This document shows positions 9,831 to 23,499 of a stretch of 64,000 nucleotides of DNA, in pieces. This DNA is from Pachypanchax playfairii. Lineage: Eukaryota; Chordata; Actinopteri; Cyprinodontiformes; Aplocheilidae. The DNA lies in contig SSNP01000003.1 of the NCBI GenBank assembly GCA_006937955.1, positions 2,514,236 to 2,578,235 on the forward strand. The letters run 5' to 3'. The translations under genes and the position numbers were made by a program. How positions within the stretch are numbered: the first letter of the stretch is position 1; every line of letters begins with the position of its first letter. The notes below the pieces were generated by a model. The model saw only the letters and a program-made list of their open reading frames with translations. It searched no databases and was not told where the DNA came from.

Positions 9831-10740
9831 TCATTCATCAGAGAATGAGGCAGGGTTGATCTGACCAAAGGAACAATCACAAAATGAGGACAACAGTAAA
9901 GACAACAAGTCTTTACTATAATAGGAAAAACAAACCAGTCAAATATATGAGAAATAACTGAAAAATACTTAAATGACAAATGTTGAAATATATTTTCTTT
10001 AAAAGCAGCAAAAATAAAAAAAGAAAACAAAAAATATGCATCAAAGCAAAACTAATTTTTCACATTTTCTTGTTCTTTTCACTTGTATTTTTTACATTAA
10101 TTTGTTATTGTAATGTTCTGACTTGAATTCTCCAACAGCTCCAGAATCTCCAGCTGTAGTTTGACTGTCACAGAGAACAAAATTAACACGGAATAAAGAA
10201 AAATAATTCTTTACCTTAAAAGTATTTTGGTAGTATGAGTGAAACAAAGGAGTGTGATGTCAGGAAGGAGGACTGAGACATTCTTTTATCAGGGACAGGT
10301 GGACAGCTAGAGGCTGAAAAACAAAATGTGACCTGATCAGACCAGATTCATGACCATTATCTTGTAACTAACAGAGATATTTATTTTATAGCACTTCTAA
10401 ACCTCCATTAAAGTGTGTTCGATCCTTTTTATTATGCACGTCTGGCTTTCAGAGGTGAAAACTCCATTTTTCTGAAGTGACAAGTTTAATTAGCACATTG
10501 TCAAGAAACTGAAGATGAAATGCTTTTGATAACATGTGGACATCATCTTTCAGTACTTTCACACTCCTTAAAATGAGAAAAACAATTACAAGCAGAATGC
10601 TTTCATGTGACATGTCCAGGGTTTACCACGTCGCTAGCCATCATCAGACTTTTAAACACTGATAATAAGTAATAAATGTACATAATGCTAACTGCAGATA
10701 GGTAAACACATTTATCATGTTATCTACTCCTGTTTGTTCT
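9831..10740. other. Intergenic, no gene seen
   Basis: AT-rich, with no recognised exon or repeat. Confidence 0.4.
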
Positions 10741-11898
10741 TGTGGTGTTTGTAGTGTGTAACTCTGACAGTCATTGGGAAAGAGATGGGCTGTTCCCTGG
10801 ACAGGTTACCAGGTGACCACATAGAAAAAGAACTACACACAAACACCTGGAGCCAGTTTAGAGTCAACATTTAAGTTTTCCTGTGTCCTCTGTTATTCTG
10901 TCTCCCTCGGCACTGTCTCAGTATTACATGAGCATTGACGAGTCCCATGTTATTCTCACCTCTTTCCACCTGCTTGTTTCCTGCTGAAATCACCACAGTC
11001 TCCCCTTCGGATGAGTTAAACTGAATCCGTTCGATCTTTTGGTGGAGCCGTTGGAAATACAAGCTATATTACATGTGGGCCAGACTGAGACCACAGTGAA
11101 TTATTTATGTGTTTCCTACTCGGTGCCCTGATCGTTTCAGGATGACTTTACATGGGTTAGCAGAGGCAGGACCCGACATGCCTTCAAGCTGTTATTACAG
11201 CAGAGTTCTCCTCAGGCAGCCATCATGGCAATCGATATGGTCTCCTCCTGCAGGGATTCACTAAAGTCTAAAACAGGATTGTGCAAAATGTGTCGTTCTA
11301 AATCATCATGAAATTGGTTTAATAAATATATAAATCTGGAGTTATTCATTAGTTAGATCAAGTGATGATATCCTGGTTTCTTCCACTATCTACCATCAGA
11401 CAGATTTGTTATTTATGTTGTATAATTGAGTTGTTTCCTCTACAGCGATCAGTTGCATTGAAGGAACATAAGACAATATTCCCTCTCGACTCTGACAGTG
11501 ACATAGATACATTGTGGAAGTGATTGGATTGGCTAAACTGGTTTAGCTGTTGTGTCTTCAGCGCAGCGCTTCAGGCTAGTCACTGATGAAGATGATGGCC
11601 GAAGTCTTAGGACAGACGACATACTACGTTTATGACCTCATGACTCCACCTAATCTCATTATTCCTGCCATAAGTTAACTGCTTTGTATGACTCGGGTCA
11701 TGACGGGAATCTTCATTCTTTTTGCTTCAGGAAATAAAACTCATTGTGATCTCAAAATGAATGCAGGAAGAATAAAACAACTTTTTTTCAAAACTATTCA
11801 AACTTTTTAATAGCACTTTTCTCATAATGTTCTTTTCAACAGAACTAAAATGCACTATGCAGTAAAACAGTGAAAAAGACAAATATAAAGTAGAAAAG
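10741..11898. other. Intergenic with a small teleost LINE/SINE-like scrap
   Basis: CTGGACAGGTTACCAGGTG (10798-10816) and CTGGAGCCAGTTTAGAGTCA (10846-10865) match the family present at 14457-14765. The rest shows no gene or recognised repeat. Confidence 0.45.
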
Positions 11899-12150
11899 CA
11901 CTCGTAGAGCACAGACCTCCAAAAAGAAGTTTAATTCCCACTCGTGTTTTGATCTACACCAAAGACTCCACCCACACCACCAGGTGGCAGTGGGGAGGTT
12001 ATGTTTTTTTTTTTTAAATCAGGATTTGTAAGTTAATGAGATAACTCCAAAACTTCGGGATGGATTTTGATTACATTTCAGGACCGGTTGGAAATGGCAC
12101 AAGAACCAACCCATTGGATTTTGGTGGTGATCCGGATCACCATTGTCTCC
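11899..12150 (+). repeat. Dispersed repeat of the GATCCGGATCACC type
   Basis: Contains CACTCGTAGAGCACAGACC, AAACTTCGGGATGGATTTTG and GGTGGTGATCCGGATCACC in the order seen in a repeat family widespread in fish. No coding potential. Confidence 0.65.
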
Positions 12151-14354
12151 TCTTCCTCACAGCCTGGATCATTTTAACAACTTACATTCCTTGTTCAAAT
12201 AAAACCTTTTACTCACTTTTTTAAAAAGATGTTGCAGGTCTGTTTATTTAGTCCACGTTCTAACAAATATGACACCTTGTTCCTGTGCAGGATCTCGGTG
12301 GGAGCTGTTTTTTATCTCCAATAGCCATGAAGAACAATCTGATGGATGTTTGTTTACTTTTTATAAGCATAACGGTTTCAATTTTACAAACTAAGTTTAT
12401 TAAGAGTGCTGGGAAAATGTCTCTTTCAGTTTCTTTCAGGTTGCAGAACTCTGAGTTATGCAGATTCGAGTTCCTAGAGTTAAATAATGAAACAGGGTTG
12501 AATAGATACATAACAGAGAACTGAAGAACCACTTTTAATTTGGATCTCTAGGTTCTTGGTTACCAGCAGCCTGTCACAGAGACACTATTTGTTCCCACCT
12601 TTTCAATGAAACTAATAAAATACCAAAGTTATCCTGGTTTGAAGGAATAAACATTTGTATTTTAGCAACTAGGCTCATTCAACAAGCTATTCTCTGAAAA
12701 CTTTACAGGTTAAGGAGTGATGCATCTCTCAGGTCCTGTATAAGTTATGTGGTGGAATTATTTTCTATCCCATGTAAAGAAATTAAAATGACTGAAACAA
12801 AACTGAGTGAAAGAAGAAGCTAATATTTAAAGTGAAAATTTGAAAATCCATCAGATTTCATTAAAAATTACAAGAAAACATTATGTTTTCAGAATGACTG
12901 GACTCAGATGCACAAGAAAACACAGAGTTAAAAAGTTTCATGAAGATAAGTTGGATGATGACATCATTAGCAGGCTCTTCATAACAAGGATATTCTTGAC
13001 TGTGATGGAAAACAAGAATTATGAAGGACCCCAAACTAAAAATCCAGTTAATGCTGAAGGATGTTTTGGGGTTCCTTTAGGTTTGTGGTAATACGCTGGG
13101 GACATTATCTGAAACTGTAAACTATAAGTGAATGTTACTCTTTAAAAAAGTTGAATTTATGTCAGATTTGGCAAACAGAGCGCTGAGAGTTTGATTCCTT
13201 GTTTCTGAAGCTTTTGGAGATGCTTTATTTTTATATGATATTTCTGCAGTTTGCATATCTGTTGACATAAAATACTCCAACATTCAAGTAACAGTGTTCA
13301 TTGTGGAAACTATGTCTTCAACTGGACTTCTAACTGCATCATTAATGATAATGGAACCAAATTCCCTCTTTTATCAATGCTGTGGAATCATTGATGTAAT
13401 TGTCTGTATGTTAGACACTGAACATGCAGTGGATAATGTGTGTGTGTGGGTACGATTATGTGTGAGCATGTGCATATGTTTTATGTCTGTATACATTACT
13501 ACATGCTCTGCTACTGCCCTACTTTTTTATTGTATTTTATTGTATTTCGTACTGTGTTTTTTGTAATATGAATCCCCCTGGGTCTGAAATAAAGACATTA
13601 TTATTTCAAAGATTAAAAAAAATGAAAATCTGCAGCTCTACTAAACTCTTGTTATCTACATACTCTGAAAAACTTGAGACTAGTGTTTAAAAAACATTGT
13701 ATAGCAATTTTACATGGTTTAATGATTCTATTTTTGTTTTCAAGGGCCCGTCAGCAGATGTTGCTTTTACATAATTAAATGTGAGACGTCTCGGAGATTC
13801 TGGCAGAAATAACTTACATTTATTTGAACAAAGAAAACAAAAGACTGATGCACACTTTGACAGTTTTCACTTAGAAAGATTTATTGAAAAGTTTTATACT
13901 CTTTATTTATGTTTGTACAAAATGTATCTAAAAGGGTGAAAAGTAGAAAAAAGCAAATGCAGACCCACCCACCCACACATTTTCATTTATTTTCTGTACT
14001 TGTTTAATCCTGTTCAGGTTTGCAGAGAGCTGGCGTCTGTCGGTCACTGGGTGTGAGACAGAGCTCAGAGTTCAGCACCTGCTCAGATGTGCACATCATT
14101 TTTACACATGCTGCTGGATGAGTAAATAATATGATATGGAAGAGGCTGGCATGTTTAGAATGGGTCTAAATGTCAATGTTATTGGAGCATCTTACATGTG
14201 AAGGTCACCAGACAAATAAGACACCTCGTCGATACACTGGACCACATTATCAACACTTCATGGAGCTTGATAGGGGTCATATTAGAGGTACGCATGTCAC
14301 CTGATGTGTGATGTGAACAAATGTAACGATGGAATCAAACAAAGTAACACTTTT
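12151..14354. other. Intergenic, no gene seen
   Basis: Several open frames of 80-90 codons (12285-12524, 12840-13091, 13294-13566), but none resembles a protein and none has paired splice sites. An AATAAA with polyA-like context occurs near 13588 without an accompanying coding exon. Confidence 0.4.
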
Positions 14355-14456
14355 CCATCCATCCATCCATCCATCCATCCATCCATCCATCCATCCATCC
14401 ATCCATCCATCCATCCATCCATCCATCCATCCATCCATCCATCCATCCATCTATCC
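14355..14456. repeat. (ATCC)n microsatellite, about 25 units
   Basis: A tetranucleotide array of about 102 bp directly joined to the 5' edge of the following interspersed repeat, the usual arrangement for this fish family. Confidence 0.97.
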
Positions 14457-14765
14457 ACTTATTCTTGTTCAGGGAGCAGGTGTCTATCTCCAGCAGTCAC
14501 TTGGTGAGAGGTGGGGCTACACCTGCACAGGTCGCCAGACCATCACAGGGTCACATATAGACAACCACTCACACACACTGACACTGAGGGATGATTTAGA
14601 GTCACCAAATAACCTCAAGCCTGTTTTTGGTCTGTGTGATGAAACCAGAGTCCCTGGAGAAAATCCACACATGGAGAACATGTGAACTCCATGCAGACAG
14701 CCTGGGTTTCTAAACCAGGACGTTGCTGTTTCGAGGCAACAACTGCATCACTGTGCAGCCTTCAT
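14457..14765 (+). repeat. Abundant teleost non-LTR-type repeat
   Basis: Holds CTTATTCTTGTTCAGGGAGC, CACAGGTCGCCAGACCATCA, TTTAGAGTCACCAAATAACC and CATGGAGAACATGTGAACTC, and ends CATCACTGTGCAGCC. These are hallmarks of a very common fish element whose other copies in the window are at 35600-35870 and 43000-43320 (both inverted), plus scraps at 15365-15460, 45365-45420, 45655-45740 and 60560-60625. Confidence 0.8.
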
Positions 14766-15364
14766 GGCACAGTCAAATAAAAATTTTAAAATTTCAACTG
14801 GCCAAGAGACTTTAACTTTGTTGAAAATGAGTTTGATTCATACAAATAAAACACAATATTTGACAGTATAATGTGATGATAGTTGACAGAGCACAGTCTT
14901 CTAGTTATTTAGGTGGAACATATACACACAAACAGTTATGATGAAACATTTAAGGAGCCTCAGGAGGATGTTTATCCAATTACATCCACATAAACAATGT
15001 AGTCAACTCCAAAATTGCCTTGAGTGATCCAGTGTGGCCCACATGACATGTGTAAAATTGACAGTGTGATTTGTGACCTGGTTTCCAACATGCTGCTGTT
15101 CTGAACCTTCTGCTGTCTGTCAAACAAAAAGGGAGAACACTGTATAATGTTGTAGCCTGTTTGTGTTTACTGTTGAAATATGAAATGAAAGACCCAGTAG
15201 GGCTGAGTGATATTTTAAACTGGAGAATTATTTACAACATAAATTAATATTCATCTTCACATTCTACATATTTAAAACGATTATCATTTCATTTATTCAA
15301 ATACTTTGGTTTAGATAGAAATCCAGACAATAATTAAAAATTTTACTTTTCACATAAAAAGCTG
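14766..15364. other. Intergenic, no gene seen
   Basis: AT-rich, without a recognised exon or repeat. Confidence 0.4.
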
Positions 15365-15900
15365 ACCGTCTATATGATGTGACCCTGTGATGGACTGGTG
15401 ACATGTCCAGGTGAGACCCCGCCTCTCACCCAATGACAGCTGGAGACAAACAACAGTAAAGATAATAACTGACTGACATATAAAGATCTAAACAACCAGT
15501 ATCCATCTTATATTAAAGATCTGATTGTTCCATATGTTCCTAACAGAGCACTTCACCCTCAGACTGCAGGTCTGCTTGTAGTTCCTAGAGTAGAATGGGA
15601 GGAAGAGCTTTTAGTTATCAGGCTCCTCTCCTGTAGAACCAGCTTCCACTTTTTATCCGTGAGGCAGACACCTTGTGTAGCTTTAAGAATAGACTTAAAA
15701 CTTTCCTTTTTACACAATCCTATGGTCAGGGTTAGCTTGGGTTCTCCTGATCCATCCCTTTAGTTATGCTACTAAAGTCTAAGACTGCTGGAGGACATAC
15801 TGTCCACAGGTCTTCACTCTGCTGTCTCTCTTTACTCTCCATGTTTGTATTTATTAGTGTCGCTGCTAATATCTTTAAAGGCGGAATATGGAATATTTTC
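15365..15900 (+). repeat. LINE-derived 3' region plus a scrap of the 14.5-kb family
   Basis: At 15365-15460 is an inverted piece of the 14457-14765 family (CCTGTGATGGACTGGTGACA). From about 15490 the sequence follows a common fish non-LTR element tail, with GTTCCTAGAGTAGAATGGGA, CAGGCTCCTCTCCTGTAGAA and AAGACTGCTGGAGGACATAC in the usual order. It is decayed and non-coding. Confidence 0.6.
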
Positions 15901-17944
15901 ATAAAAAGCAATATTTTTAATAAAATAATGCCTCACTGGGTGTTTAGAGGGTTGTAGAATGAAAATACACTATTTTCTTTAAAAATTATATTTGAAGTAA
16001 AATATTATAAAATAATAATTTTGACAGGACTAGTATTTATATTTAAGTACCCTGCAGTTATACTAAGAGTATTACTGAAGGTATGAGATGAACTTGAAGG
16101 AAGAGGAAGACATGTCTGTCAGTTGTGTTAGGAAAGGAACTGATTTGAAGAAAGACTCTTGAAAAGGTGAGCTCACATTGAAAGTCCATGTTGGTGTGTT
16201 TCAGCATCATGGAAGAACACGAGCGATGAGAAACTGTCCTGTGCTGGAAAAGATGGCAGCACCATCACCTAATAGCTTCTCCAGTGGCACAAGGAAGTTC
16301 AAGCCTGATTAAACTTGAAAAGCTGGGTACAGGCCCAGAAGACACTCAGTAGGCAGTGAATATAAATCAGGCTGCCAGTGCAGTTCTATAAGCAATAGAG
16401 CAGTAGTCAGTATTCAAAAGGAAACTATAATCTCCTCTTATATAGGGAAAAACAATGCCATTAATATTAAACAATACACTAATCATCAGTGATTTAAGTA
16501 GAAACAAAGTGCCAGTACTACTCTAACGACATACAAACATTGTACATGGGGGATATTTTTCATATAGAACTATCTATAGATCATTAGTTTTATTGCTTAG
16601 AAATTACAAAGAAAAAAGCCTGTTCTAAATCAAATCCACATTATGCTAATTCAAAGTGCCATGGAGCCACTTTTAAAGGTTCTGCATCTGTTATTTTACA
16701 GCTTTCAACATCTGTGATAGACACACATATAATAAAATCTTATCTTTGGTGTTATTTAGTCTTTATTTGTCCTGAAATATAACTTATATTCTCGAGTTAT
16801 TCTCCGACCAGGATGTAAAACTGTCAGTTTACCTAAAATCTCATCTCTCCTCCAGCCCCCTCCTCGTGAGTCCTGCCCCTCGAGCTGCCTGAATAAAATG
16901 ATGAATAAATTCCTGTAACTCTCTCAAATGCAGATTTTCACCGAGACATTTTTAGAAAGTAAAAAAAAACTACAAAATGGTGGTGCTTCATGCTTCTGAC
17001 TCTCACAGCTCGGGGTGTGTGTGTTTAATCTGCAGGGGCAGTGCGGATACGCCGGGCAGTTCCTGGTATAACATTGTTACATCACTATGTTACAGTCAGT
17101 GGTTTTCCAGGAGAGAGTGGAGCAGCTGCTCAGAGTTATTGTTATGCCCCCTCTCCTCAGCCTGACAAGGGGACAACGATAAAACAAATGAGGAGAGAGC
17201 TGTAGAGGTGAAAAGTATTTCACAGTTTTATTAAAAATAAAAGTTGAAAACTAAACCTAAATACAAAGTCAGGGGGTTGGAACAAGCTGACAGAAATTTT
17301 AAACACAGCCCTGGCAAACCTGCTTTTAAGAAACAAAAGTACTCCTTAAAAAAAAATCACGACAACTAAAAATAGGCAAAACTTGCTCCAAACCAATACT
17401 AGTTGTGAACAAGAAGGAAAACAACAAATCCAAAACTCTGGGCTAACCAGGTTATAAAATACTCAAAACTGAATAAAGAGAATAAATACTTTTTCCAAAT
17501 AACTCAAAATAAAACACTATCCTAAACAGTGTCAAGCCTTGGGTACTTTTACAGAACACCAAACCAAGGAAAATACAAAACTGCCTATTACGCAAACCTG
17601 AAAATATTTGTGATAAAGAAAACCCACGCTGCACACTCAAGAAGCTAATACCAAAAGAGATCAAATCACAAGAAGCTTTGGTGCCAAATGGAGCTACTGC
17701 CTGGAGTAGCTCCCTGAATGAAGGTTTGCTTCTTCTTTTATTCCCTTCATCTGGTTGGGTGGAGTCATTAGCTGGAATCATCTGCACCTGGATGAGCGTG
17801 GATGGATCTGCTGTGCACTGGTGCCTGCCAGATCGCCATGAGGTTGCTAGGGAAACAGGACAACAACCAGTGGCAGCCATCTTCCAGGTCCTCTGTCTGC
17901 TTTGCTGGAGGTTCTGTTTTGTTTTTGTTTTATTTTGTTTTTGT
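15901..17944. other. Intergenic, no supported gene
   Basis: A 195-codon minus frame (17452-18039) has low-complexity Lys/Gln runs, overlaps a family B repeat at its start and has no recognisable domain, so I do not call it a gene. Around 17170-17760 the sequence may be further repeat, but I could not match it inside the window. Confidence 0.4.
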
Positions 17945-18241
17945 ATTTTGTTTGTTATCCTATCTGAGTCCAGCAAATTCGAATAATAAATATGAACGAG
18001 CTGCTGCTGAAGCCTGACACGGAACGAGCCGGGAACCACCCAAATTTTGATGCAGACAGATTGAAAGGTCTGTTAATCAGTGTTTCCATATGTTTTTTAG
18101 ATATAAAATATTTCATATTACATGTTAATATTTAAGAAATAACCACAAAGTCCTGAAATTTGTGTTAAATATCAGCTGCCGCTGTTCTTAAAGCGCTATA
18201 TAAATAAAGTTGACTTGACTTGACTTAAATGGCCTCTTTAA
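17945..18241 (+). repeat. MITE-like family B, partial copy 1
   Basis: Shares CTGAGTCCAGCAAATT, AAATAACCACAAAGTCCTGAA and the terminal GGCCTCTTTAA with the copies at 20509-21025 (inverted), 37515-37960 and 41017-41550. Its left half is missing or replaced. A 54-bp LINE tail is inserted near its right end. Confidence 0.85.
18171..18224 (+). mobile_element. 5'-truncated LINE tail nested in family B
   Basis: A 54-bp insert absent from the other family B copies, ending in a CTATATAAATAAAG stretch and a (TTGAC)n tail. It is flanked by the direct repeat TTAAAT at 18165-18170 and 18225-18230. This fits a target-primed insertion of a severely truncated non-LTR element. Confidence 0.8.
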
Positions 18242-18282
18242 GATTCAGATTGTGGTTTTAACATCTTGCAGTGAAACACAAA

Positions 18283-18333
18283 GAAGTTAAAAGGAATCAA
18301 ACTGTGACCCCTCCTCTAGACTACGCTGCCCGC
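18283..18333 (-). pseudogene. tRNA-like scrap, anticodon arm deleted
   Basis: The minus strand reads GGGCAGCGTAGTCTAGAGG, then directly CACAGTTTGATTCC, resembling A-box and B-box segments of the tRNA-like units at 25213-25283 and 55641-55710 with the middle deleted. Confidence 0.45.
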
Positions 18334-20508
18334 AGTAGTAGCAGTAGGTTGACATTTCAAACATATTAAGATTTACAAAAACACAAGAACCCAACATAAT
18401 TTCACAATAAACATTTAGCTTTAATAAAAAAAAATCAATTTGACTCACTTCACGTTTCTGTGCTGTCACTACCTCTATGATGTGTCTCACCAGCTAATTT
18501 GCTTTCTTCTTGCATCCGTCTGCCTAATTATTAGAGTGGACTCAGGTGTTTTGGAGTTGAAAAATTGATGCACCAGCTGCTACATGTCAATAATCAAGAC
18601 CGTTTTAAATGCAACATCCTGTCACATCCATTAAAGTCTGACGGCACAGATTTGACATGAAACTTGGGGTTTTCTACACTAAGCATTACCCTCACGACTT
18701 CATCCTTCAGCTTCTCTCTGATCCTTCCTGCCTTGATTCACCCTTTACCAACCTACCCAGTCTCAATACCTTGAAACCAAAACCTTTGCTCCCTGCAGAT
18801 CTCAGATTCTGTCCTACTGTCTCCCAATGTCAAACTTGTCCAAGTCTCAGCTCTTCATTACAAATTTGTGCAACTTGTTCACACAGCTGTTATTTTTTCC
18901 TTTTTGACTACTTTAGTCTTTTATCTCTAAATGTATCTATTGACTCATCAAAGACAAAAAATTGTGAAAATAATTTCAAATAGAATCACACTTACATAGT
19001 TCATATGACAGAGACCTAAATTGTGATTTTACTGCAACATTATCAGAAATGCTGAGCAGAATTTCTCAAATTCCTTCACAAATGCTGTTTGCAGCTTCCA
19101 GCTTGTGACAGCACAGTGATGCAACAGTGATTTAACATTATGTTCAAATGTCTGTATAAAAGTGTTTTCAAATACTTAAGTTGTTTATTGATAATAACTC
19201 TTAGAAGTGTAAACTATACCTGTTCAGATCATTATATAAGTATAAATGATTAAATCCTTTAGACACACTTACAGATGCATTCAAGCCACAGTATGACACA
19301 ATGTGTTGTTTCCAACAGCTGCCCAAAATAGTAAATCTCACATTTAGCATATTAGCAAAAACAGTCACATTTTATCCAGGTTTTTAAATAATAATTAGAA
19401 TAGTAGAATAAATCATTCATTAAAATATATTAGATATCAAATTTCCCTTTGGGGATTAATAAAGCAGCTTTATAAACGGCAGTATTAATAAACTGGATTA
19501 AATTAGCATTCTTAATGTGAGATTAATATGTTATATTCAAAAAAGCTGGATGAAATTGTTTTTGTTGTTAATTTTAACTCAAGCCTTTCATTTTTGTAAC
19601 TGTAAAAGAAGACAGGTGCCAGGTTATAAAAAAATAACAGTACTGCAGTAAAAATAGCTTTACTTTTATGGATTTCAAAACTTTTGACAGGCTCATTTTT
19701 ACTGGTTTATTTTTGGTTCTTTACTTTGTTCTCCTCTTCTATTTTTTCCTCTTTTTATTTTGGGATGAAGCTGAATTTGCCTCTCTGTTCTCTGTTTTTC
19801 AGCTCTGTTCGGTTCCATCTTGGTCTCTTTGCTTTCATGAGGAATGTTCAAAGCTGTCAATGGGACACAAAGTGAAAGACTTCATTTGAATTTCAAAGGC
19901 CTCACTGAGCAGATTGCTTCTATCAGAAATGGAAAGGTCCTCTTGACAAGAGACAGTCCTCAAAATTAATCATTTGTACCAAGTCCTTTGGATGCTCCCT
20001 CCTCTGCCAACAGGGCGAACATCCAAAGAGGTTTTTAGAGAGAACAGGTAGCTGTAGCCAGACTTGATTAAAAAAACAGCTCAAGCGCTCCTACACTGCT
20101 AGCTGCCATTCTGGTAACGTTTAACATGATTTATGAAACAAGCAGCATGAGGTTAACTTGTTCCATTTGTGGTTCTTATTCACATCTGTGCATTTTTTGG
20201 TTTTGCAGAAAAAAAACGTCTCAAATCGTGTTTTTGCCAGCACACCCTGGAGAGATGTAAAATGACCCATGAAAACACAAATCTAGAGCTTCTCTTTAGG
20301 CTCTGATGACCAGACAAACGACACCAATGAGCAGCAGACAGCCTCCAGTTGTCAGTATGTTGAGCTAATTAGCCATCACTAATGTGAAACAGCTTTCATT
20401 TTTACCTCACTTTGATTTACAGGGCCTGTCCTTTTTTACATCTCCATGGAGATCATGTGCCCTTTAAGGACTGATAAAGGCTAAATGCTGCCATAAAAAA
20501 GCACCAAA
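18334..20508. other. Intergenic, no gene seen
   Basis: Contains CCCTTTGGGGATTAATAAAG at 19444-19463, a common 3' end of fish non-LTR elements. Open frames at 18657-18983 and 19668-19889 lack domains and splice context. Confidence 0.4.
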
Positions 20509-21025
20509 AAAAAGAGGCCATTTCATACAAATTTCATGACTTTGTGGTTATTTTTTTAAGTATTAACCAGTAATATGAAACATTTGATATCAAAAAAACG
20601 TCAGGAAACACTGATTAACAGACCAGTGAGACCCTTAAAGTGCACTTACCATTTACCTTTCAATCTGTCTGCATCAAAATTCAGCTGGTTCCGTCAGGCT
20701 TTGGGCTGCAACTCATTAAAATTCATTATGCAAATTGGCTGGACTCAGATTGGCTAACAAACTAGCCTATGACAGCAAGGTATAGTGCTAGGCGTGGTTT
20801 CAACTGCAGGAGCTGCCAAATACTAACGAGCAAAGGAGTTGTGGCGAAACAAGTACAGGCCGTTCGAACTCGGGTTTTATTGCCACCTGCGTAGTTTGAG
20901 AGATTAAAACTGAAAGAGAAGTTGTTGACCTGTTTTCACCCACTATGAAGGTAAGAACACCTGTGGAGCTAAAATATTCAACAGAAACCTCAGAAAAAAC
21001 GTTTTTAGTGGAAAGGCCTCTTTAA
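20509..21025 (-). repeat. MITE-like family B, full-length copy, inverted
   Basis: Bounded by AAAGAGGCC at 20511-20519 and its inverted counterpart GGCCTCTTTAA at 21015-21025. The interior matches the 41017-41550 copy in reverse (GAACTCGGGTTTTATTGCCA, GACCTGTTTTCACCC, ATTCAACAGAAACCTCAG). No coding capacity; the short inverted ends suggest a non-autonomous DNA transposon. Confidence 0.82.
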
Positions 21026-23004
21026 GGCTGCTTATAAAGGTCTGGATAGAGGAGGGTACATGTTCTTTATTTAAACATGATTCTGTACTTTAGGCCAAAA
21101 GCTAACATTCTGGAAGAACCTTCCTTTATTTATGTTGTGACCTAAAGAGCTGGTTACAACACATTTATTTTATAATAACAATGAGAAATAGAATGACACA
21201 ATGCCACAAAATACAAAGACAGTGATGTTTAAAACAATGTTGGCACAGATACGTGGGAGAATGTTCACACAGCTGACTAACACTTCTGATTGTGTGATTA
21301 ACATACACTTTGCATTTTATTCCTCCAAGTTTAAAAGAGCAAATAATTTCCCCTCCCAGATTAGACAAAAGAAAACTTTAATAACAGTTTTCACTGTTCC
21401 ATTTTAGGGATAATATTAAGAATGTGAAACAGAAAAAGCAGATTAAGAAGCAACCTACAGAAGAATTAAAGTTTCTATTTTCTGTTTTTTAACAGCTTCA
21501 GATTGAATTTACAGCTTCATGTTGTCTTCACTCATTACTTTCCAAGTATGATGTGAACGGTTCAGCTGCAGGTGTTTTGGTGAAGGTAAATGGGAAAAAT
21601 TAGAAACTTCAAGTTTTTCTTTAGATGTGCAAAACATATAGATTTAAAGACGTGAAAGAATTCTGTTCTGAGTGGAATTTGGAGAGAACAAAGTCCAAAA
21701 ATTACATTTTGTTCTTTTAGTTCAATCGAAACAGCCTCTATATCGCTCATTACTTTCTAATTCTAGCACAGAAAGATTTATGTCAGGAGAATCAATCTGC
21801 AGAATCAGTGGAAGGAGACACTGAAACAGGACACATGACTCACTCTGCCCCTGAATGTGAGTCCTGAAATGATGGACTGCATGACGAGATGAGGAAGATT
21901 AGTGAGGAGGTCTCTTCATCACAGCCAAGGCCTTGAAGAAGAATCCCTCTTCTTATTTAACAACACTTAATCTTTTTAAAATCACTCATCCTCAGTTTTT
22001 ATATAGGCCACTTTATTTATCTCCATCTTTGGACTTCTGTCCATCTCTACTGGTGAGAAAACTGTTAAGTGGGAGGATCATTAAACATAGAGAAGAGACT
22101 TCTGTGATCTTACAAATAGATTACAACTGTTCAGACAATCTGATCCTCAATCTAATTCAGTTTATTTTAAGCAGTCTTCATCATTGGTCATCCAACTTCA
22201 TCCTGAATCAGAGGAAACAATTAGTAGCAACAATATTGTTTCTGTCTCTGCATGCCCATTTTCAGTTTTTAGGAATCTAAAACTTGCTCTTTCAGGAGAA
22301 CTGCTTAACATCCTGTTTTATGTGAAGCCACTTGTTTGATTGAAGGCATGAAGTAAAAAAAAGCCTTTAGTTTCTACATCTCCCGTTTTTCACCAGCAGC
22401 AGTCTACAAGCCCCGGCTGAATACTAAGTGTGTTTGCAGGCCAGAGGCCAAAAACAGCACAAGTAGCAGTTTATCTTGTGTTCAATCAGGCCAAAAAAGC
22501 CCACCAACTTCAACGCAAACTGAGCACTGTCAGAATAGAGCAGTACAAGCCTCTACTTGTTTTAACATCAATATTAAATCTCCGTCAAACAGAGAGTTTA
22601 AATTACAGCGCATATTTACTGGCCTTAGTAAAGACTAACCGCTGACCCTTCACACCCCTCCAGCCCTCATCACAGCAGCACTGGTATCACATAAGTTCAC
22701 CAGAAAATCTATAAAACAACCTGACAAGATTTCATGGCATCTGTGGTGAATAAGGCCCATTCACAGAGACCCCATCCCAGAATCTACTGGACCCAAACGT
22801 TTCACTGAGAATGTCTAAGTATAAAACACCTCTGAAGTCCTAGGGTGTCGGGGGTGTTTGGGTGGCAAATAGGGAGCTACTGAATACCAAACATGTGGTC
22901 ATGTGTAGTTATGTATGTTGAGTGTCAGTGTTTCATAAATCAGTACTAAATAACTTTTCTGCAGCCGTGTCTCAGACAGCCTGCTGGAACAGGTGTTCTG
23001 TTGA
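21026..23004. other. Intergenic, no gene seen
   Basis: AT-rich with scattered short frames only; nothing recognised. Confidence 0.4.
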
Positions 23005-23490
23005 AATATGCTACCTGTTGAGATGTGCTACCGATTCCTTCTGCACATGTGTCGTTCTACAGTCTTGACTTCAATAAACAGATTTATAGTTTATCTTTTG
23101 TTTCTATATTTTTCCATAAAAACATTTTACCTATCAAAAAAATTCTCCCAGGACAGAAACACTAAATATGATGTTATTTTTATTTTCTTTATATTGTAAG
23201 AGCGACAGGTAAATGTTTAGACACACCCAGAGGAGAAGGACCCAACAATGACCGATAAGGACCCAGAGGGCTTTTATATAGAAAATATCAGAGAAGGATC
23301 ATAAAAATATGTTTAAATAATTAACAGGACACACTCACCATAAACTAGAATAATGTATAAACTTCTAATAACATCTCATTATGAAATAAGTTGTTAATTT
23401 GTACTATGGAGGCATTTTTCATCAGGACAGCATAAATCACCAGAACACCACTTCCAGCTGCGACCCAAATTACCGAAGTTATTAAGTTTA
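23005..23490 (+). repeat. Dispersed repeat family P, long copy
   Basis: Matches 41551-42015 in reverse complement over nearly all its length (AATTCTCCCAGGACAG, GCGACAGGTAAATG and TTTATGCTGTCC-type blocks, and the ATCATAAAAATATG block), and 2617-2770 directly. Non-coding. Confidence 0.82.
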
Positions 23491-23499
23491 ACAGGTAAA

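Noticed and set aside
14304..14685. Frames with HPSI repeats
   Set aside because: Translated ATCC array plus an interspersed repeat.
17452..18039. 195-codon minus-strand frame
   Set aside because: Starts inside a dispersed repeat, has low-complexity Lys/Gln runs and no domain or splice evidence.
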